From the NCBI GenBank assembly GCA_038229715.1, contig JBBROD010000002.1:28126-92125 (forward strand): a stretch of 64,000 bases of DNA, written 5' to 3'. This DNA comes from JANMES01 sp038229715. Lineage in GTDB: Bacteria; Planctomycetota; Phycisphaerae; Tepidisphaerales; Tepidisphaeraceae. Every line of letters starts with the position of its first letter. The stretch's first letter is position 1. The notes under the pieces were generated by a model, which saw only the letters and a program-made list of their open reading frames with translations, had not been told where the DNA came from and ran no database searches. Both the position numbers and the translations under genes were made by a program. Below are positions 15,469 through 20,650 of this stretch, piece by piece.

Positions 15469-15597
15469 TCGGGAGAGGGAACGCCGGGCTATGATTACGC
15501 ATTGACATCCACAGCCGATTGGTGCAATAAGGCGCAGTCGACCGAAACCGTTTACGCGATCTGCCCCTCACCCCAACCCTCTCCCGGCGAGAGAGGG
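15469..15597. repeat. Inverted repeat with CGGGAGAGGG / CCCTCTCCCG arms
   Basis: CGGGAGAGGG at 15469-15478 pairs with CCCTCTCCCG at 15577-15586, and 15577-15597 is itself a hairpin. It fills the space between the SDR and the divergent MOSC gene. Confidence 0.7.
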
Positions 15598-15611
15598 AGT
15601 AAGAAGGAACC

Positions 15612-16082
15612 ATGCAAGGCGTCCTCGAACAACTCAACATCTCCCCCGGCGGGATGCCGAAAACGCCGATCCTCGCCGCCCGGGTGACCGTCGATGGCGT
15701 GGCCGGCGATTGGCAGAAAAATCGCAAATATCACGGCGGGCCGGACCGGGCGATTTGCCTGTTCAGCGTTGAACTGTACGACGAACTCCGTCGCGAGGGA
15801 GTGGACATATTGCCCGGCAGCGTGGGGGAAAATTTCTCCACCCGCGGGATCGACCTGAAATCGCTGCAGCCGGGCGATCGGCTTAAAGTCGGTCAGTGCG
15901 TGATCGAACTGACCGACATCCGCGTGCCGTGCGGCAGTTTGAACAAGTGGCACCCAAAGCTGCTGCAAATCATCGACGGTCGCAGCGGATGGTTGGCAGA
16001 GGTCGTCACCGAAGGCGACGTAAAGCCCGGCGACGCGATCGACTTGATCTTCGCTCCCTCTGGAAGTGGCGATGACAAGTAA
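15612..16082 (+). CDS. MOSC domain protein
   Basis: 156 residues forming one MOSC beta-barrel. The family motif KYHGGPDRAICLFS is near residue 40, GSVGENFST near 72 and the conserved cysteine in IRVPCGSL near 108. MOSC proteins are molybdenum-cofactor sulfurase C-terminal-like domains that move sulfur through the cysteine or handle N-hydroxylated compounds (YiiM-like). This stand-alone short form resembles YiiM-type proteins. No molybdenum enzyme is adjacent. An inverted repeat directly precedes the start. Confidence 0.88.
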   Translation: MQGVLEQLNISPGGMPKTPILAARVTVDGVAGDWQKNRKYHGGPDRAICLFSVELYDELRREGVDILPGSVGENFSTRGIDLKSLQPGDRLKVGQCVIELTDIRVPCGSLNKWHPKLLQIIDGRSGWLAEVVTEGDVKPGDAIDLIFAPSGSGDDK

Positions 16083-16093
16083 GCGCAGGCACC

Positions 16094-16276
16094 GGCAGTG
16101 GGTCAGTTTGAAAAACTCACCTGTACCACGGGCCTCCGGCCCGTGCCGGTGGCGCGCGAACGTAAGAAAATGAACGTCCTCGGCTATTCCGAATCGCCCG
16201 CACGGGCCGGAGGCGCGTGGTACGGGTGAATGTTCCAAGCAATGTATTGGAAACTATTTCAGACTGACCCATTACC
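16094..16276 (+). mobile_element. 183-bp MITE-like element with target-site duplication, copy 1
   Basis: Terminal inverted repeats of about 20 bp (GGCAGTGGGTCAGTTTGAAA at the left, complement of GGTAATGGGTCAGTCTGAAA at the right) enclose an inner inverted repeat of about 30 bp (GTACCACGGGCCTCCGGCCC...). The element is flanked by CAGGCACC (16086-16093) and CATGCACC (16277-16284), 7 of 8 identical. Copy 2 at 26249-26431 has exactly the same length. There is no ORF of note, so mobilisation would need a transposase elsewhere. It lies between the MOSC gene and rpsP. Confidence 0.85.
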
Positions 16277-16340
16277 CATGCACCAGTTCTCTTAATTTGA
16301 ATCTCAATGATGATGTTAATGGCCGGCAAGACATCCAAAT

Positions 16341-16432
16341 AGCCGCAGATGGACGCAGATAAACGCAGATCAGAAAAGAGGTTACAGATCAAACTCTGCT
16401 CTCATCCACGTTCATCTGCGTTGATCTGCGGC
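16341..16432. repeat. Inverted repeat, 'AGCCGCAGATGGACGCAGAT' family
   Basis: Arms about 29 bp at 16341-16369 and 16404-16432 with several mismatches, made of 10-mer words (ACGCAGATGA). It is directly upstream of the rpsP promoter. Confidence 0.85.
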
Positions 16433-16449
16433 TCAATTCTCTTCACATC

Positions 16450-16477
16450 TTGTATTTACGACGCGATTCCCTATACT
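16450..16477 (+). promoter_or_regulatory. Promoter of rpsP
   Basis: TTGTAT at 16450-16455, 16-bp spacer, TATACT at 16472-16477, about 40 bp before the rpsP start. Confidence 0.55.
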
Positions 16478-16516
16478 CTCCGATTCGCAAAAGTCAGGAC
16501 GATTGGAGATACAGAC

Positions 16517-16840
16517 ATGGCCGTAGCCTTGCGTTTGAAGAGAATGGGTCGAAAGAATCATCCGTTTTACCGGTTGAGCGCGATTGATTCGCGCTCCCCG
16601 CGTGACGGGCGAGTCATTGAAGAGCTTGGTCATTATGACCCGCTTTTGAAGGACAAGGACAAGCAGTTCGTCGCCAAGATCGACCGTTGCCAGTATTGGC
16701 TGGGCGTTGGTGCGGTGCCGAGCGAAACCGTGTCCTCGCTGCTGAAAAAAGCCGGCATTGAGCACAAGGGCCTGCGCCTTCCGAAGCCCGGTAAGCCCAA
16801 AGCGCCGCCGGCGGAGAAGAAGGAAGCAGCCACCGCCTAA
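16517..16840 (+). CDS. rpsP: 30S ribosomal protein S16
   Basis: 107 residues starting MAVALRLKRMGRKNHPFYR, the canonical S16 N-terminus, with the SRSPRDGRVIEELGHYDP block. The tail after about residue 90 is Lys/Pro/Ala-rich and longer than in E. coli S16 (82 residues). S16 is an assembly protein of the 30S body. GGAGAT lies 7 bp before the start. In many bacteria rpsP is followed by rimM, trmD and rplS; here rimM is missing and trmD follows 126 bp later, after a hairpin and a tandem repeat. Confidence 0.97.
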   Translation: MAVALRLKRMGRKNHPFYRLSAIDSRSPRDGRVIEELGHYDPLLKDKDKQFVAKIDRCQYWLGVGAVPSETVSSLLKKAGIEHKGLRLPKPGKPKAPPAEKKEAATA

Positions 16841-16863
16841 AACCGATTAAATGGATGCCAGCG

Positions 16864-16888
16864 GCCGCGATGATGTTATAATCGCGGC
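16864..16888. promoter_or_regulatory. Hairpin with embedded TATAAT between rpsP and trmD
   Basis: GCCGCGAT and ATCGCGGC form a perfect 8-bp stem around a 9-nt loop, and TATAAT at 16877-16882 overlaps the loop and 3' arm. It may be a weak terminator or attenuator, or a -10 box without a good -35. Confidence 0.35.
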
Positions 16889-16900
16889 GTTCGCGTCTAG

Positions 16901-16960
16901 TGAATTCGATTAAGTTCGACTGAGTTCGACTGAGTTCGACTGAGTTCGACTGAGTTCGAT
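16901..16960. repeat. Six 10-bp tandem repeats just before trmD
   Basis: Unit TGAGTTCGAC: three exact copies at 16921-16950, one-base variants at 16911-16920 and 16951-16960, and a degenerate copy at 16901-16910. The array ends 6 bp before the trmD start codon, so it lies in the trmD leader. Confidence 0.92.
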
Positions 16961-16966
16961 GGGAGA

Positions 16967-17716
16967 ATGCCGCTTCGCGTTGATATCCTGACCTTGTTCC
17001 CGGAGATGTTCGGCCCGTTTATCGGAACCAGCATCCCCAAACGGGCGGCCGATAAAGGCCTGGTCGAGTATCAGCTGACGAATATCCGAAATTTCACGAC
17101 CGACGCGCACCAGTCGGTCGATGATAAGCCGTTCGGCGGCGGTCCTGGCATGGTGATGATGTGCCAGACGATGTTCGACGCCGTCGAGTCGGTCGAAAAA
17201 CAAGACAGCCGTCCTGCGACGCGAATCATTCTAACGCCGCAGGGACGAAGGTTTGATGAAGACCTGGCTAAGGATTTGGCGACTAAACCCCGCCTGCTCC
17301 TGATTTCAGGTCGGTACGAAGGCTTCGATGAGCGTATCATTGATGGCCTGAAGCCGATGGAACTGTCCATCGGCGATTATGTGCTCAGTGGTGGCGAGCT
17401 GGCGGCGATGGTGATCATCGACGCCGTTGTTCGACTGATCCCCGGCGTATTAGGCGCCGAGCAAGGGGCGGTCGACGAAAGCTTCGCCGACGGACTGCTG
17501 GAGCACCCACAGTACACCCGCCCGCGAGAGTATCGTGGGATGAGTGTGCCGGACGTTCTGCTCAGTGGCGATCACAGCAAGATTGCCCGGTGGCGTCTGG
17601 AACAGAGACAATTGCGTACTCAGGAGCGTCGCCCCGACTTGTGGAAGACGTATCTACAACGCGACGGCAACCGCCAGCACGGTGTAATCCCGCCAGGCGA
17701 TCGTCCAACCGACTGA
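16967..17716 (+). CDS. trmD: tRNA (guanine37-N1)-methyltransferase TrmD
   Basis: 249 residues, normal length. It uses S-adenosylmethionine to methylate G37 next to the anticodon and so prevents +1 frameshifting. The trefoil-knot SPOUT core is visible: LTLFPEMF, DDKPFGGGPGMVM, LISGRYEGFDERI, SIGDYVLSGGELA and the C-terminal LEHPQYTRPREYRGMSVPDV block. GGGAG at 16961-16965 sits only a base or two from the ATG, closer than an ideal ribosome-binding site. It lies between rpsP and rplS as in the common rpsP-rimM-trmD-rplS order. Confidence 0.97.
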   Translation: MPLRVDILTLFPEMFGPFIGTSIPKRAADKGLVEYQLTNIRNFTTDAHQSVDDKPFGGGPGMVMMCQTMFDAVESVEKQDSRPATRIILTPQGRRFDEDLAKDLATKPRLLLISGRYEGFDERIIDGLKPMELSIGDYVLSGGELAAMVIIDAVVRLIPGVLGAEQGAVDESFADGLLEHPQYTRPREYRGMSVPDVLLSGDHSKIARWRLEQRQLRTQERRPDLWKTYLQRDGNRQHGVIPPGDRPTD

Positions 17717-17721
17717 ACCGA

Positions 17722-17779
17722 TGACTCCCATCGCCCGGGTGCTCATCGCGAGTAAACCGGGCGAACGAAATCGGAGTCA
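17722..17779 (+). promoter_or_regulatory. Candidate structured leader masking the rplS ribosome-binding site
   Basis: Outer stem TGACTCC (17722-17728) with GGAGTCA (17773-17779), the latter containing the GGAG ribosome-binding site. Inner perfect 8-bp stem TCGCCCGG (17731-17738) with CCGGGCGA (17757-17764). The start codon is 3 bp after the outer stem. A translational control element is plausible but untested. Confidence 0.5.
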
Positions 17780-17782
17780 GTC

Positions 17783-18220
17783 ATGACCAACAAAATCCTC
17801 GCTCTCGTCGAAAAGCCCAGCCTTAAAGAAGTACCTCCCGTATTCGCCGTCGGCGACACCGTTGACGTGGCCACCCGTATCGTGGAAGGCGACAAAGAAC
17901 GTATTCAGGTTTTCGCCGGTACGGTCATCATGAAGAAGGGCTCGGGGATTAACGAGACGTTCACCGTCCGCCGAATCGTAAACAACGAAGGCGTCGAGCG
18001 TATTTTCCCGCTGCATAGCCCGCTGATAAGCAAGGTGACTGTGAAGCGTTCCGGCGAAAACCGCCGCGCCAAGCTGTTCTACCTCCGCGATCGCGTCGGC
18101 AAGGCCGTCCGCCTCGTCGAGAAGCGCAAGACCGGCAAGGACGCCGCCGCTGCGACCGAAGCCGAAGGCGGCACGGTTCTGCAGAAAGCCACCCCGGAAC
18201 TCGCGGGGTCGGCCACGTAA
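17783..18220 (+). CDS. rplS: 50S ribosomal protein L19
   Basis: 145 residues. The core (residues 1-118) is canonical L19: FAVGDTVDVATRIVEGDKER, FAGTVIMKKGSGINETFTVRR and VERIFPLHSPLI, ending with LFYLRDRVGKAVRLVEKR. A tail of about 27 Ala/Glu/Lys/Thr-rich residues follows, longer than in E. coli. L19 sits at the 30S-50S interface. The gene follows trmD by 66 bp and ends in a good intrinsic terminator, so rplS is probably the last gene of the rpsP-trmD-rplS unit. The leader can fold over its ribosome-binding site. Confidence 0.97.
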   Translation: MTNKILALVEKPSLKEVPPVFAVGDTVDVATRIVEGDKERIQVFAGTVIMKKGSGINETFTVRRIVNNEGVERIFPLHSPLISKVTVKRSGENRRAKLFYLRDRVGKAVRLVEKRKTGKDAAAATEAEGGTVLQKATPELAGSAT

Positions 18221-18246
18221 GGGGCGATTTTAATTCGCATTCGATA

Positions 18247-18279
18247 GACCCGCGCTGATTGGCGCGGGTCTTTTTTTTT
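18247..18279 (+). terminator. Intrinsic terminator of rplS
   Basis: GACCCGCGC, 6-nt loop, GCGCGGGTC, then nine T. This is the one classical rho-independent terminator that stands out in the window. Confidence 0.93.
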
Positions 18280-18280
18280 G

Positions 18281-18610
18281 AAATCCGAATGACGAAACCC
18301 GAAATCCGAAAGAATGACGAAGCCCGAAGCCCGAATGAATGACGAATGACGAAACCCGAAATCCGAATCAATGACGAATAATGCTGATCCGGCTTGATTC
18401 ACGCGCTTCTTTGGAGGGCGGCTGTCCTCAGCCGCCGAACGCGGAGGTCGTCGTGCCGACGACCGGCGGGTGTGGACACCCGCCCTCCAGAAGGCGCACG
18501 GTTCATGCCTGATCCGTATAACGAAGCCCGAATGACGAAAGACCAGGGGGAAGTTCTTCGTCATTCGGATTTCGTCATTCATTCGGATTTCGGGTTTCGT
18601 CATTCGGGTT
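18281..18610. repeat. Nested inverted repeats: 'CCGAATGACGAAA' family around a 'GGAGGGCGGCTGTCC' family element
   Basis: Left arm words AAATCCGAATGACGAAACCC run from 18281 to about 18380. The complementary right arm runs from about 18568 to 18610. Between them sits a separate inverted repeat, GGAGGGCGGCTGTCC at 18413 and its partner ending CGCCCTCC at 18488, a family also seen at 27538-27606. This fills the 435-bp gap between rplS and yraN; no gene seen. Confidence 0.88.
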
Positions 18611-18656
18611 TACTGCCTGCGGGTTTACTTCCCGCGTCACTCCGCGATAATCGCGC

Positions 18657-19061
18657 ATGATGTGGGATTTCCTCAAAAGTCTCTTTGTAAACAAGAACAA
18701 CAAGCGCGACGCGCTCGGCGATCGCGGCGAGAACGTGGCGGCCAGGTTTCTTCGCAATAACGGCTACTCGATCATCGTCCGCAATTTCCGCTGCGAAATG
18801 GGCGAGATCGACATCGTGGCTAAGCAGGGCAAAGTGCTGGTGTTCGTCGAGGTTAAAACGCGAGCCTACGATGACCCGACGCCAGAGGAGCAGGTGAACG
18901 AAGTGAAGCAGCACCAGATCACCAAGGCCGCCCGGTTTTACCTCGGCCGCTACGGCACGCCGCAGCCGCCGGCGCGGTTTGATGTGGTGGCGATTGTTTG
19001 GCCGCAGGGTCGCGATCCGATCATCCGCCACACGCCGGACGCGTTTGAAGCGACGTTTTAA
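18657..19061 (+). CDS. UPF0102 family protein YraN
   Basis: 134 residues (start 18657 or 18660). Restriction-endonuclease-like fold of the UPF0102/YraN family: GDRGENVAARFL near residue 21, then the PD-(D/E)xK-type core GEIDIVAKQGKVLVFVEVKTR (Glu-Asp and Glu-x-Lys). The family is widespread and often lies near rnhB, rplS or trmD, as here, but its physiological role is not settled. The start lies directly behind the nested repeat. Confidence 0.92.
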   Translation: MMWDFLKSLFVNKNNKRDALGDRGENVAARFLRNNGYSIIVRNFRCEMGEIDIVAKQGKVLVFVEVKTRAYDDPTPEEQVNEVKQHQITKAARFYLGRYGTPQPPARFDVVAIVWPQGRDPIIRHTPDAFEATF

Positions 19062-19065
19062 AGAA

Positions 19066-19140
19066 GGGGCGGGTATTCAGGGGCAAGGGGCGAGTAAGGC
19101 CTCGCTGCATCTTGCCCCTCGCCCCTGAGCACTTGCCCTT
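19066..19140. repeat. Inverted repeat, 'GGGGCAAGGGGCGAG' family, copy 1
   Basis: Arms GGGCGGGTATTCAGGGGC... and the complement ending ACTTGCCC at about 19138, followed by a run of T. Homologous to 35873-35951 including the GTATTCAGGGGCAAGGGGC words. Confidence 0.85.
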
Positions 19141-19148
19141 TTTTCATC

Positions 19149-19910
19149 ATGATCGACTCTCACTGCCATCTCACCGATCCCCGATTGCTCTCGCAACTCC
19201 CCGAAGTGCTGGCCCGCGCGAAAGTCGCGGGCGTGGATCGGATGATCGCGATCGGCACTGATCTGCCGGACGATGAGAAGACCATCGCGCTTTGCCACAA
19301 GCTGCCGAACGTGCGATGCGCGATCGGCATTCACCCGAACCACTCGGCGGACGCCACAGTCGACGACGTCGAGAAGCTGCGAGCCCTCGCGGCCGATCCG
19401 GTTGTGCTGGCGATCGGTGAGATGGGGCTCGATTACAACCACGACAATTCCCCACGCGATCACCAGCGGCGGATATTCGAAGCCCAACTGCAACTGGCGA
19501 CCGAAATGGACAAGCCCGTCGTCATCCACTGCCGCGAGGCCGTCGACGACACGCTGGCGGTGATGGCGGCGTTTCCCAAGGTGCGGGCGGTCGTCCACTG
19601 CTTCACAGGCACGTCGGCTGAGGCGAAGCGGATCATCGCGGCCGGCTACTACCTGGGCTACACCGGCGTGGTGACCTTCAAGAAGTCGGAAGACCTCCGC
19701 GTCGCGATCAGTCTCACGCCGCCGGACCGGATTCTGGTGGAAACCGACGCCCCATATCTCACGCCCGAGCCGATGCGGAAGCAGAAGACCAACGAACCAG
19801 CGTTGGTGGTTCACACCGCTGCGGTTTGCGCGAACGTACTGGGCTACACGCGTGACAAATTCGACGCCCTAACGACAGAAAACACGCTTCGATTGTTCGG
19901 GTGGAAATGA
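19149..19910 (+). CDS. TatD family metal-dependent hydrolase
   Basis: 253 residues, a single TIM barrel of the TatD DNase family. The metal motif DSHCHLTD is at residues 3-10, IGIHPNHS near 60, AIGEMGLDY near 94, VIHCRE near 125, VHCFTG near 152 and the final aspartate in VETDAPYL near 200. TatD proteins have 3'-5' exonuclease activity on DNA and RNA and D-aminoacyl-tRNA deacylase activity has been reported for the family. The last 32 bases (19880-19911) are repeated at 19976-20007. Confidence 0.93.
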   Translation: MIDSHCHLTDPRLLSQLPEVLARAKVAGVDRMIAIGTDLPDDEKTIALCHKLPNVRCAIGIHPNHSADATVDDVEKLRALAADPVVLAIGEMGLDYNHDNSPRDHQRRIFEAQLQLATEMDKPVVIHCREAVDDTLAVMAAFPKVRAVVHCFTGTSAEAKRIIAAGYYLGYTGVVTFKKSEDLRVAISLTPPDRILVETDAPYLTPEPMRKQKTNEPALVVHTAAVCANVLGYTRDKFDALTTENTLRLFGWK

Positions 19911-19911
19911 T

Positions 19912-19967
19912 GTAGGGTCCGCCTTGGCGGACCGGCGTCGTCAAAGGTCCGCCAAGGCGAACCCTAC
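19912..19967. repeat. Inverted repeat, 'GTAGGGTCCGCCTTGGCGGACC' type, copy 1
   Basis: Arms GTAGGGTCCGCCTTGGCGGA and the complement, each arm locally palindromic. A second copy lies at 28920-28974. Directly after the tatD stop. Confidence 0.9.
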
Positions 19968-19975
19968 AAGCCGGG

Positions 19976-20007
19976 AAACACGCTTCGTTTGTTCAGGTGG
20001 AAATGAT
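19976..20007 (+). repeat. Duplicate of the tatD 3' end
   Basis: 32 bp matching 19880-19911 at 30 positions (AAACACGCTTCG, TTGTTC, GGTGGAAATGAT blocks). It places the inverted repeat 19912-19967 between two direct copies of the gene end. Confidence 0.9.
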
Positions 20008-20010
20008 TCC

Positions 20011-20080
20011 GTAGGGCATGCTATTGCATGCCGATCCGTGGATGCCGCCCGGAACAATGGCATGCAATAGCATGCCCTAC
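20011..20080. repeat. Inverted repeat, 'GTAGGGCATGCTATTGCATGCC' type
   Basis: Arms GTAGGGCATGCTATTGCATG and complement, 70 bp overall. Between tatD and fliS (convergent). Confidence 0.9.
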
Positions 20081-20090
20081 ATGAGGTCAA

Positions 20091-20552
20091 TCAGCCCGTC
20101 ATGCGGATGGACGATTCCATCCGGCTATCCGGCGAGGGCATGTCGATCATCGTCGCGGCGGCGGCGGCTTTTTTCTTGCCCATCTGGTCGAGCAGCATTC
20201 CCCAGGTCTCACGTTGGAACCGCAACACATCCATCGCTTCGTTCAACGAGGCGGCATTGTGCGAGGTGTTCGCGTCGATCAGTTTCTTGTAGGCGAAGGT
20301 GTAAAGGGCGGCTAGCTTGCCGCACAGGTCGGGGGCCACATCGTGCTTCAGCGTACACTGCAGTTCGGTCAGAATCTTCTGCACCCGGGAGATGTTGTTG
20401 TAGCTTTCTTCGAAATTTTTCTTCTCGATCGCCAGCCTGGCCTGCTCGCCGAATCGAAGCGCGCCGTCATACAGCATCATCTGCAACTGTTCCGGCGTGG
20501 CGGTCAGCACGCGGGTGCGGAGGTAGTGTTGTTGAGCGACGTTTGCGTTCAT
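20091..20552 (-). CDS. fliS: Flagellar secretion chaperone FliS
   Basis: 153 residues. The N-terminal NAYLRTRVLTATPEQLQMMLYDGALRF-like region is the FliS signature (here NVAQQHYLRTRVLTATPEQL and onward), with helices carrying YNNISRVQKILTELQCTL near 60 and a MDVLRFQRETWGMLL helix near 120. FliS binds flagellin C-termini in the cytoplasm and prevents early polymerisation. It follows fliD on the same strand with a 98-bp gap, the usual fliD-fliS order. The Ala-rich tail after about residue 130 is extra. Confidence 0.93.
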   Translation of the reverse strand: MNANVAQQHYLRTRVLTATPEQLQMMLYDGALRFGEQARLAIEKKNFEESYNNISRVQKILTELQCTLKHDVAPDLCGKLAALYTFAYKKLIDANTSHNAASLNEAMDVLRFQRETWGMLLDQMGKKKAAAAATMIDMPSPDSRMESSIRMTG

Positions 20553-20650
20553 ACTTAAGCCCGAAAGTTGCTTAAACCACCTATATATCGGCTATTTGGG
20601 GTGGGTCGGGTAAGTCGATCTATGTGACCGCAAGGCGCAAGAATTGCCGA

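Noticed and set aside
16901..16960. CRISPR or iteron array before trmD
   Set aside because: Contiguous 10-bp units without spacers; no replication gene nearby, so not an iteron origin. Treated as a simple tandem repeat.
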